NCBI GenBank assembly: GCA_036785705.1
Contig: JAWUZG010000036.1
Location: 12,333,501-12,397,500 of the forward strand
Source of the DNA: Acanthornis magna
Taxonomy: Eukaryota > Chordata > Aves > Passeriformes > Acanthizidae
DNA length: 64,000 nt
Reading direction: 5' to 3'
Shown here: positions 10,783 through 21,145 of the stretch, piece after piece
Layout of the letters: every line of letters begins with the position of its first letter
How positions within the stretch are numbered: position 1 is the first letter of the stretch
Translations under genes and position numbers: made by a program
The notes under the pieces: generated by a model
Databases searched by the model: none
What the model saw: the letters and a program-made list of their open reading frames with translations, nothing else
What the model was told of the DNA's origin: nothing

Positions 10783-12799
10783 TTACAAAAAATGTTTGAT
10801 TGATTGGTAGTTTATCTTCATGTCTTCATCCTATTGGCCATTTGAGATTTGCACTTGCAGTCTGTGCCTTCATGACTACCAGCGGAGTACTTCACATCCT
10901 ATGAGTTTGTCAGCCACTGCCACTTCTTCCTGAACAGGATACTACTGTGTTGTGAGAGTTCAGTATCTCCCATCTGCATGACTGCAGAGATGCCACTTAG
11001 GTTCTGTTTTGACAAAGAAATTACTAACTAGATGGATCCCAGGAGAGGAAAGGCATGGGTGGTTTTGACACTTATGAAGCTTGGTAGGTACACTCTGGGA
11101 TCAGTTCTTAGGGATTCGTGGTGTACATTGAAGCATTCTGCAACCTTTTGTGCACGTGGGATTTAACAACTCTGCTAATTCAGTGTAAAAAACAGCTTTT
11201 CTGTTTAGCAAAGAAATCTCTCTTGGGAGAGAGCAGAACCTGATACCAATTTGAGTGGGATTTGAACTCTTTTTTGTGTAGTATTTCTGTTCCCTCTTAT
11301 GTTACATAAGGGATGTTAGTCAACTGGGTTGTGTTAAGCAGCATCAATATTTCAACACAGGCTGGGGATGCTCTGCTACAGATGGAAGCAGTGCATTTCT
11401 GAGATCAGTGCATGAGCCTGTATCCTTTCATTGGTGCAAAAGTAATTTGTTTCCACTTTTAGTGTTGTAGAGGACTCTCACAGCTGGGAAGCTTTATGCT
11501 GGACTTTTTAGACTGGCTGGAAAAGATATTTCAGACAAAGCTTCTGAATTAGGAAAGTTGTATAGCCATTCTTGGATTTGGGAAAGAGGAAAGTCAGGTG
11601 GGAATGAAAAGAGAATACTTAATTATTGTTTTGTTCCTTCCTAAAAAGAACAGTTACTGTGGTGTTGAAATATTTCATTTGTGAACTGAGAGTTGTGGAC
11701 TATAAACAAGAAACGTCTTAAATCTTGATAGATTCTCAAGTTCAGTCCTCACCTTGTTAGAAAGGTTTGTAAATGATATGTGCCCAGGGTACAGATCCTA
11801 TGTTTTGGAGTACATTATCTCCCAGGTATGGTAGGTGAAAGAGGTAAGAGACACAACACTGAAGAAACACAATATTCAGCTACAACTTTTGTGATAAAGA
11901 TTGCTTTGGCCCATAATAATATTAAGATCAGAAATGTGTTTGAGGCCATAAACAAAGATAATGAGTGTGATCTGAAGGATTTGAACCTGAGTTTCTAACA
12001 TTAGTAAACATGAACTCTACTCCTCATGTTGAAAACCTGGAGAACAATTTGATTGTCCACATTATATGAAAGGTTGCGGTGGAATCTACACAGATTCACC
12101 AGGCATAAATGAAATGCAAAGTTATTAAATAATGTATTTATATTTGCTAAATATATTTGTCATAGCTCTTCCTTTAGATCATGTAATCTCAATATTAAGA
12201 AAACTGTATTCAGTAGTCAGAAACATACTTATTTTGTAGGCAACAGCGCAAGCTGCATTACTATCCATAATTACTTGTATGTTTGCAGTGACTAAGTAGT
12301 GTGCCAGTTTCTCTTCTAACAAAAAAGCTTTTTATTTTCCTTTTTATTACTATCTCCACCCTTGTTTAAAATTTTGCTTGCATAATTATTACATTTCTAG
12401 CTGAAAGAGTAAAGGGGGAGCTAGAACCACAGCATTTGCTTTCTGGTTCCAATCTTCATTTCTGTCCCTAATCTTCATTTCTGTCCCTCATTACTAGATG
12501 GTATTTTTGAAGAAATATTGAAATGCGGACAAAAATTTCCATAGGACAAAGGTGTTCCTGGAAAGACCACATTTTGTAATAGTGTAGATCTTGGAATGTC
12601 TAATTTAAGTAACAAGTAGATCAAAACTCTGTGTGATAATGACTGCATGTAAAATTAAAAACATGCAGGGAAAGACAGGTAATCAAAAAAGTAGAATAAC
12701 TTGTTGAGTTCTCTGTGAGTTGATGAGAGAGTGAGCTTCTCTACCAGCAACTGAAGAAACTGGATGGAGTACTGGCCCTGTATGCAATAGCTCTATGGT
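10783..12799. other. Spacer between the two LTRs
   Basis: About 2 kb of AT-rich sequence with no retroviral coding remnant, so the two LTRs are not the ends of one provirus. It contains a perfect 19-bp tandem duplication at 12451-12488. Confidence 0.65.
12451..12488. repeat. Perfect 19-bp tandem duplication
   Basis: AATCTTCATTTCTGTCCCT occurs twice in direct succession without mismatch. This is a microduplication of the replication-slippage type. Confidence 0.95.
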
Positions 12800-13801
12800 T
12801 GGGGTGGGTTGACACTGTATGGATGCCAGGTACCCACCAAAACTGCTTTCTCAGCTTCCTCCACAACTAGATGGAGGGAGAAAAAAATATAATGAAAGCC
12901 TCATGAGCTGAGGACAGAGAGATTACTCATCAAGTACCATCGCGGGCAAAACAGACTTGGCTTGGGGAGAACAACTGAATTTATTACAGTCAAAATAAAA
13001 ATCAGCACAGTATAATGAGAAGTTAAACAAATCTTAACCACACCTGCCCCCACCCCTCCCTCCTTCCTGGACTCTACCTCCTCCCCTTCAGCAGCGGAGA
13101 GAGAAGGGAAGGGGGTTTTACACTCTGCTCATCACACGTTGCTTTTGCTGCTGGTTAGGGAGAGGGATCCTTTCCCTGCCCCAGCATGGAGCTCCTCCCA
13201 TGGGAGACAGTTCTCCATGAATTTCTCCAGCATGAGTGCCTTACCATGGGGTGCAGTTCATCAAGGAGAGCCTACTCCAGCGTGGGGACTTCCCCTATGA
13301 AGTCACAAGTCCCATAAGGAAACCTGCTCCAGCACAGGCATCCCATGGGGAGGATGCCTTTTTTGGACATCCACCTGTTCTAGCATGGCTCTCCTCCATG
13401 GGCTGCAGGTGGATCTCTGCATCCCCAGGGGTCTCCATGGGCTCAGGGGTACAGCTGCCTCACCATGGGCTGCACCCTGGGCTGCAGGGGAACCTCAGCT
13501 CCGGTGCCTGGAGGACCTCCCGTACTTCCTTCACTGACCTGGGTGTCTGCAGGGCTGTTCCTTTCAGTCCACTCTTCTCTGGCTGAAATTACATCTGCAT
13601 AACTCCTTTTCCTTCTGCAATATGTTAACCCAAAGGTGCTACAGCGTATCTGATGGGCTCAGCCTTGGCCAGTGGTGGGTCCATCTCGGAGCTGTCTGTC
13701 ACTGGCTCTATCTGACATGGAGGAAGCTTCTCACAGCTTCTCATGGAAGCCACCCCTGTAACACCCCCACTACCAAAAACTGGCTGTGCAAACCCAATAG
13801 A
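12800..13801 (-). mobile_element. Second avian ERV LTR of the same group (copy 2)
   Basis: About 1 kb that aligns along its whole length with LTR copy 1. Shared plus-strand landmarks include GGGTTGAC and GATGCCAGG at the start, CAAAACAGACTTGGCTTGG near 12946, and AATTTATTA near 12979. They continue with CCATGGGAGACAG near 13199, GTGGATCTCTGCATCC near 13409, GGAAGCTTCT near 13722 and CTACCAAAAACTGG near 13771. Orientation is minus by analogy with copy 1, with AATAAA at 12980-12985. The two copies differ at many positions, so they are separate insertions. I could not find a matching target-site duplication, and the outer few bases are uncertain. No internal retroviral genes are attached. Confidence 0.82.
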
Positions 13802-14570
13802 GTTTAAAAAAGGCCAAGAGTTCATTGCCTGGGTGGTGCCTTGTACTCATTTGCAGTAAGGCCAGTCTGCCTCATTTTGAGTGTCAATTGGCTCTAATGT
13901 GGGAATAGTGGTACTTACTTCCATTTTTAAAGCCACTTTTTTAAAAGTAGAGAAATGTAAGCCATTCTTTAGCTCAACAGGTACCCAGTCCTGGGAATTG
14001 AAGTGTATCAAAACAAAACCAATAAGAATTGTCCTGGTGGTTTGGCCTGTGCTCAAATGTAAATGTGTGGGAAAATTAAATGATCTTCAGGCTGACTGAA
14101 GATGACCTGATGGAGAATAATGGGTACATAATTCAGTGATTAAATTCCTTATAAAACATATGTTTTCCCATGAGTTAGTTGCTGAAGTCCATGACATGGG
14201 CACATCCCATAGTTCTACAGGAGCAGTTGTGACGTGGTGTCTGAACTTGGCACTTTTTTGGTGGGGCATTTTGTTGTGTTGTTGAAGTGCATATTGAGAT
14301 TTCCAAATTCAGGGACACGGTCTTGTTATTGGAGTCTGTCACTGAGAAACAGCAGCAGGCAGCAAAGAGGCATGTTCTGATTTCATCATTGCACAGGTTT
14401 TGCTGCTATAGCTCTAGACCTCATCATAACACCCAAGCTGGCTGACCACCATTCATTTTCTTCTTGTGTCATGAACACCAAGCAATGCTGGGAAAAAAAC
14501 CAACCACATACAGGACTGGAAATATTCAAACATTGCACAAAATCTTAAGCACCTTATTTATCTAATGAGA
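13802..14570. other. Non-coding spacer, nothing recognised
   Basis: About 770 bp of single-copy sequence between the second LTR and the CR1 fragment. Open frames of 60-72 codons on both strands look like chance. Confidence 0.6.
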
Positions 14571-15333
14571 GAATCACAGAATCCTTAAAGCTGGAAAAGA
14601 CCTCCAAGAACATCAAGTCCAATATTTGAACACAAGATTGTCAACGATGTGCCACATTGAGTTGTTTCTTGAATACCTCCAGGGATGGTGATTCCACCAC
14701 TTCCCTGGGCAGTCTGTTCCAATGCTTGACAACTCCTTCCATGAAGAATTCTTTCTGATGTCCAATCTGTACCTCCCTTTGTCCAGCTTGGGGCCATTTC
14801 CTCTTGTCCTGTTTCTTGCTGCCTGGAAGAAGGGGCTGATCCCCACCTGGCCACAGCCTCCTTTCAGGCAGTTTAGAGAGTGATAAGGTCTCCCCTGAGC
14901 CTCCTTCTCTCCAGGCTAACACCCCCAGCTCCCTCAGCTGCTCCTCACAGCACTTGTGCTCCAGACCCTTCCCCAGCTCCGTTGCCCTTCTCTGGACTCG
15001 CTCCAGCCCCTCAATGTCTTTCTTGCACTCAGGGGCCCAGAACTGGACACAGCACTCGAGCTGTGGCCTCACCAGTGCCCAGTCCAGGGGACAATCCCTG
15101 CCCTGCTCCTCCTGGCCGCACCATTGCTGATCCAGGCCAGGATGCCATTGGCCTTCTTGGCCACCTGGGCACAGCCTGGCTCATGTCCAGCTGCTGTCAC
15201 CAGCACCCCCAGGGCCTTTTCCCCTGGGCACTTCGCAGCCACTCTGCCCCAGCCTGTGGCACTGCCTGGGGCTGTTGTGACCCAAGGGCAGGACCTGGCA
15301 CTTGGCCTTGTTGAACCTCACACTGTTGCTTGA
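14571..15333 (-). mobile_element. CR1 LINE, 5'-truncated, with ORF2 C-terminal remnant (copy A)
   Basis: The minus-strand 3' end at 14571-14582 carries the CR1 terminal GATTCTGTGATTCTC pattern. The element reads back for about 760 bp to 15333 and then stops, the usual 5' truncation of LINE insertion. The minus-strand frame encodes the C-terminal part of CR1 ORF2, downstream of the reverse transcriptase core. Recognisable stretches are [19 protein letters not shown] and HWNRLPREVVESPSLEVFK. A single-base deletion near 14911 shifts the frame out of the expected order, and a second lesion near 14750 brings it back. The terminal ORF2 stop is at 14641-14643. CR1 encodes an endonuclease/reverse transcriptase that moves by target-primed reverse transcription; this copy cannot move. 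Its 14880-15110 segment is almost identical to the CR1 at 26125-26356. Confidence 0.93.
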
Positions 15334-16383
15334 CACAATTTACTTTTCAGTACCAAAATGATCCTAGTGGACCATAATACATCATGGTCCCTAATTCAGC
15401 AATTAACAATCAAAAAAAAAAAGATATTTTGAGACAGATTTTTGTTTGATTCTGGTTTAGCAGGTTTTTTCCCCTTATGTGTGAAATACTATATCTGCTT
15501 TATTTATGTTGAATTACTATGATCCCTTTTTCTCTGGTCCTAGAGTTATGAGCTAGACACAGTTAAGGGAATAAAAAGGGGCTACTTTTTAATAAGCAAT
15601 GCTTGGGTGCGCAATTCATCAGATGGAAAATGCCGAAGATGCACACATGCGTGAAGTGTATGCCATTTTTAAAGACTTTGCTAATTGGCATATCCGACAA
15701 AGATTCCCCAATAAGAAGCACAGTAGGTGAAGTAAGGCCCCCCAGTTCTAGCACTGTCTAGGTTCTCTCCCTCAGATGAGGGCTGAACTTTGCTTATAAA
15801 AATATGTCTTGAAGAGCTGGTTTCAGCCTTGTTTTCTAAGGAGAACTGAGATAGCATAGGAGCTTCAAACCCTCAGCTTGGAGGCTTTTGGAATGTTTTG
15901 TCTTTCTGTCTTTGGAAAATACTAAAGTTTAAGCTACAATAATAGGCTACAAGACTACAAATGTGTGCACAAAGAATACATAAAATATATGAAGTTATAT
16001 AAAAGAAAAAGGCAAAAGCTCAGCATGGCATCAACTGCACCCTCACAAAGGTTTATAGACATGCCACAAAGGATTTCCAGCACATTCCTCTCTAAGGTGA
16101 ACGAGTCAGTTTTAAGAGGCTTTTAATGAGTCACAGAAATACATGCAATGTTTTACATATGAGTCACTACAAAGTATGATCAAAAATTATTTTTACATTT
16201 CTTAAGCAGGAATATTGTAAATATATAACTGTGATGGTGCATTTTGCGGCATTCTGTCTTCTGGTTATTTACTAGTGCTATTATGGCTATTGCTGAAAAA
16301 TAGAAAAAGAGCAGATAAAAAAATTCTAATACATATGTCTCAAATTTATAAATAAGAATATAACAGAGTTCTTAATTTCAGAT

Positions 16384-16433
16384 TTGGCTGCTATTGTATG
16401 GCACCGAATTGGCTGCTATTGTATGGCACCGAA
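16384..16433. repeat. Perfect 25-bp tandem duplication
   Basis: A 25-bp unit starting TTGGCTGCTATTGTATGGCA and ending CCGAA is present twice, head to tail, with no mismatch. The lack of divergence suggests a recent event. Confidence 0.97.
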
Positions 16434-19233
16434 CAAGTTACTTTACATGTTTTTGTTTTCTGTTCTAATCACTTCACCTGTCTCTGATATTCCAGCCAAA
16501 ACAAACTCCATTATTTCACTTCAGGTTTAGGGATTTATTACTGCTGTTGAGTTCAGGAATTCAGGATTCCTTTTATATATAAGCCAAAACCATTAAATAA
16601 CCACAGAGAATACAGTATTATCTCTTGAGCCCTCACTCCATAAGACGATGTTGAAATGTTTATATGATGTCCTGGGACTGACAAAAGGAAGGGCTGATTT
16701 TTGTAGAAATTACATCCCAACATCCTCATTAAGACCTTCCTTTCTGATATCCAGTGGTATGTGGGGCAGCTTCCTTTCTCCCTTTTCCTTGACACAACTT
16801 GTTGAAGAGGAATGCGAAGGCTGGGTGTGATCTTCCCAACATCAGAGTGAAAGGAAGTAACATACCAAACAGATGATGGCATAAGTGCTGCTGAATCTAA
16901 TTCCACCTCCACCCCTCTGGGTCACCACTCAGCAAAATTTCAAAAGCCTAAAGTCAATAGTCATAACAAAAAGCCCATTCAAGATCTGTCAGTATTAGAA
17001 ACAGAGATAGAAGGAGAGCTAATTAAGAACTGAGTTTATTGATATGAGATAGCATTTTTTTTTTTCTGGATAAGCTGTGCTGTCACTTTGCAAGTTCAAA
17101 AGGTAAGGAGACTTCTGCACTCAATATGCACTGAGAAGTGCAGACTGTAACCCCTCTTTATAGAGCTGGGTAAACTTGTTCAGCATGAATTACAGTACAC
17201 AGTCTCTAGACAGGCTTTTTTCTGATCTCAGTAGTGAGAATGTCCCAATTCCTGATGGTACTATCTTTGAGGGAGAACATGGAAGCTGAGAAGTTTACAG
17301 GTTTCATTAACCTCCCCCCTGCAACTCTCTCACATTTCTCATATCTGATGTTCCTTTCATTTATGTGTGAAACACTTACAGCTACCCAGCAGATAATACT
17401 TTTTGACACCACCTTCCTGGAAAGGAGTGATTAGTCAAACAGCACTTCTAAAGCATTCATGGAGGTAAGGATGTGGAGGGAGAGATAACACTGTCTGCCT
17501 TTCTAGGCAGGTCTGCCTCTGAATAGTTTTGTTGCTTTCTGACTGCGCTTCATGTTAAGCACGTCTGACTGCCTTCAATTTGCCTTTGCATCAAGAATAT
17601 CAAGGGTATTAGGCTGAGGCTTAAATGCATTGTGTGGGCATCACCTAAATGAGCATCTGTGTACTTGTGGAAGAGGGTGTGCAGTGCTGTCCACCTGCAG
17701 ACCCACTCCATGTAGTGGTGGTAACCACTGAGCCAAGGAACTTGTTTAAATAAATGTCCCTGTGGCATGGCCTGTCTTTAATGAATTTTTGTGACAGTCA
17801 CAGGCACACCCCAAACTCATGCCTGTGAAAACACAGGGCAGAAAGGCCGCTAGCTTAAGCATCTCACAGTCAGAATTTGGCCTGTCTGTGCAATGGCAGG
17901 CGAGATGTAAGTTGTGGACAAAATAAAGGCACCAAGAAACTGCTAGGTGTCTATTAACTAACTCTGGAGAGGAGACCTGACTAGATTCAGGCCTATTGCT
18001 TTAAATGATGAGCAAGTCATGCTGTGCAAAGAAAGAACTGCTAACTACCCCACAACCACACACACCTGTTAGCTCCAAGTGCCCATTCACATTTGCTACC
18101 TTCTCCATATTCTTCAGTATAGTTTTTTGTGATTTTTTTCTCTGTTTCCAAATACATATTTTAGGGCCCTGTATACCAAAGTTCAGAAGAAGAAATCGTT
18201 TTTCAGAGTGTTACACAAAAATCCCAACAGTAGCTATGCATTTTATGACAGTTTTTTGAAGAAGAAAATTAGCTGTGCACTCTTGCACAACCTGGCTATA
18301 ATGATGGTGCAGTGTGTATGAATGATGAAAGAAAATGATTTGGCAAGGAATTTAAAAAAATATAAAGATGAAAAGTACATTAAAATTTCCTTTCTAATCT
18401 TGAGAAGATATATAAACCTAGCAATATTAAGATGATTGCTTTGGGTTACTGTAATTTGAATATCGTTTGATCTCCATTTAATAGATCTGCATATTTTTGT
18501 ATGACAAGCTTTGATAGCAAAGTCAGAGATAATGAGAGTTTGATGCTTTACTTATGGACACTTTTGCTCATAACTCAGTGATACTGCTGTGAGATATCTT
18601 GTGATAATTTGTCTGAGAAGGAATTACCCTATAACATTTAATCATTACTGCTTTGGTGTGTGGTTTGGTTAACATGCTTAATATCCCTGATTCAAATAAC
18701 TTAGTCTTCATACAGAATTATCTCATCCTTTAAGATTTATTGATTTTTGCCACAGCAAAAAGAGCTTGCACTCCATAATGCAAATATATGTAGAACACGA
18801 AGAGTTATATTTCTGCTGAAGTTCTTTAAAGGTTAAGGACAAATAATGATACATAACACCAAGAAAAACTAATTACAATAAGCATTTTGCAAACTTGCTG
18901 GAAGAACTTAAAAAAATTTGACAACATATCATGAAGACACAAGATATGGTACAAGGCCAGTTGCAGGAAATGTATTGTGAAACTACTGTGGGCTGAAATT
19001 CCATATCTAAAACACATCACTTTAGAATCTGCTTTACAGCATCATTTAACAGCTAACGTTATTACAGCAACCTTAAAATGGAAATGTGGCAGACAAAGTA
19101 ACAGGAGTACAGAAAACAGTGACTTTTTAAAAAAAAAATTGATACAGAAGGAAAAAAAGAATTACTGAGTTACTTTTAAGCAGTACACACAACCTATTTC
19201 AGGATAGAAGTAATGAAGCATTTTGGTTTTCTA

Positions 19234-19251
19234 TTTTTTTTTTTTTTTTTT
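19234..19251. repeat. Poly(T) run, 18 bases
   Basis: Uninterrupted T-run. No processed pseudogene or LINE body was recognised on either side. Confidence 0.9.
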
Positions 19252-20119
19252 AAATTAGAGGGATAACAAAGTTAGTTTGTTTAGCCATAGATAGTGAGGG
19301 TTGAAAGAAGCACTGAGGAGAAAGAGAGTCACTACAGAAAAGCCAGATTAATTGTTTCGGCTGGTATTGGCCATGAAGAATGGGTCTGGCTCAACAGTCT
19401 CTCACTACAGAAAGAGAGACTCTAGAGTTTTCACTGTCAATTTAGAAGTAAATTTTAAAAATAAATGTTTTAGAAGACATTGTTAAAATCAATATTAAAA
19501 AAACACCAAAAACCACACTGTGACCAAAAGGACTCTTAAAATGTCACTTAAACAAAATTCAGCAGGCACAGAAGATAATTAGCATGGTGCTAGTCTTTAA
19601 ACAAATGTGTGGTGAAATATCCTTGGAGACATATACCAAAACACCTGGCACCTGTACCCTGCAAGTTTATAAATGTAACAAAATAGTAGAACTGAACATT
19701 AACCATAATAAAATAATGGAACCATTTATTACATAATAATTCATTTATTATGTATACATTTGACTTCCTCTTGGAGTAGGAAGGATTTTTTTGCAGGTAA
19801 TGCCTCACAAATCTACTAGAACAAATCTTCTAGAACTCTTTTATGGAGCTGAAACATTGCACTTATGTAGACCCAAATAATGAACCTGAATATGAAAAAA
19901 AAAGACTTTGACATGATTCTTTATTAACTAATAATGTACTCAAGTTCTCACAGGACAAAGAACTTACTTTTTCCTGTGGAAAAGCAATAAGTAACAGATA
20001 AGAAGAAAACAGTAACAAAAAAGAGTAATCTTTCACAGTAAAGATTGCTAGCAAGAATGAAGATCCACCTTCTAGATTCTCTAGTACTGACTTGTGCTGG
20101 CCAGCTAGCTGTAAAATGG

Positions 20120-21145
20120 TCTGGTATGTGGATAAATTGGCAAAGTTTGTGGATTACGCATAGTTATTAGGACAGACCAATCATAAGGTGATGGCATAGG
20201 GCTTAGAAAGATGTTTTTTATTGAAAAACAAGATGATAGGATGGTAGATTAAATTTAAAGCTAGAAAGTATGAAATAATGCACACGGGAAAAATAGCTAT
20301 TATTATAAGTTTGCAACACCCTCTAAATTAGCACCGTAGAAAGTGTTTTGGGAAACATTATTTCAGTAGGGGTTAACCCCTGGTAATAACTTTAGAAATT
20401 ATTACTGTCTTCTAGTTATAAGGTGTAAAAGAAAGCAGGGGATCGTTTCCAGGCAGAGCTGTTAGCTTTGTCAGTAATTTAACTGTGAGTATTTTCAAAT
20501 ATAAACAAATAAATAAAGAAGGAAAAAAAAAAAGCTGCTCTGTGCTCCTGCAAAACCATGGTTTATCTGTGCCTTGAATATTGCACAGAAACCTGGTCAC
20601 CCTTTGTCAGAGAGGTAGCAATGAACGTAGAAGATAGATGGAGAATGTTGTCAAAGCTGAACAGATGTATAGAACTGGTTCTGTCTAAGGAGAGATAAAA
20701 TGGGGAACCGAATCACGAATTAGAACAGGTCCTGCATAACTGTGGAAGGTCTTGTAGACGTGTCAAAATGTGGAAATGGCCAGGAAAAGGTGATTAAAGC
20801 ATAATTTCCCACCGTGCGAGAAACTGATAGGATCAGGTAAAAGGTTATAACTAAATGGAAAGGAAACTACCTCTCCAAAAAGTATACAATCAAATTAAGG
20901 TGCGTGTTGTAATGGATTTGTTAAAAGCATAAATGGATTGGAAAAGAGCTTGGGCAGCTTCACTGATCACAGTCCCACTTCCAGTTTGACAAGTCCCTAA
21001 ATCATCAACTGAGAGAAGCTGAGAAGATATATCAACAGAAAGGTCACACTCTCCTTGCCCTATTTGTCATCTTCCTAGGCCCTGACTGCTGGCTACCGTC
21101 ACAACCATGTGGTGGGGCAGAAGGATTGATATCTTAAGTCCAAGT
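20120..21145 (+). mobile_element. Ancient CR1-family LINE, about 1 kb of ORF2 and 3' UTR
   Basis: Read on the plus strand, the segment follows the old amniote CR1 pattern. GGCAAAGTTTGTGGAT near 20138 matches the reverse-transcriptase motif that encodes AKFVDD-like residues. ATAATGCACACGGGAAAAAT near 20275 and TCTAAATTAGC near 20322 follow. Then come CCTTGAATATTGC and CTGGTCACCC near 20571-20602, where functional copies encode LEYC and FWSP, and GGAGAGATAAAA near 20690. The 3' UTR is recognisable in GTCCCTAAATC near 20993, TGCCCTATTTGTC near 21057, and GCCCTGACTGCTGGC near 21079. Stops and indels break all frames. It is the same kind of relic as the one at 1448-1890 but in the opposite orientation. 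Identification rests on consensus order from memory; the subfamily is not assigned. Confidence 0.75.

Larger units (their letters stand above)
15334..20119. other. AT-rich single-copy sequence
   Basis: About 4.8 kb without a recognisable gene or transposon. It holds a perfect 25-bp tandem duplication at 16384-16433 and an 18-base T-run at 19234-19251. All open frames are short. Confidence 0.6.

Noticed and set aside
11429..11450. Resemblance to a mariner terminal repeat (TTGGTGCAAAAGTAATTTG)
   Set aside because: Only about 19 bases match the remembered TIR pattern, no inverted partner was seen nearby, and no transposase remnant follows.
9707..13801. The two LTRs as the 5' and 3' ends of one provirus
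   Set aside because: Copy 1 has its own complete target-site duplication, the two differ at many positions, and the 2 kb between them has no retroviral coding remnant.
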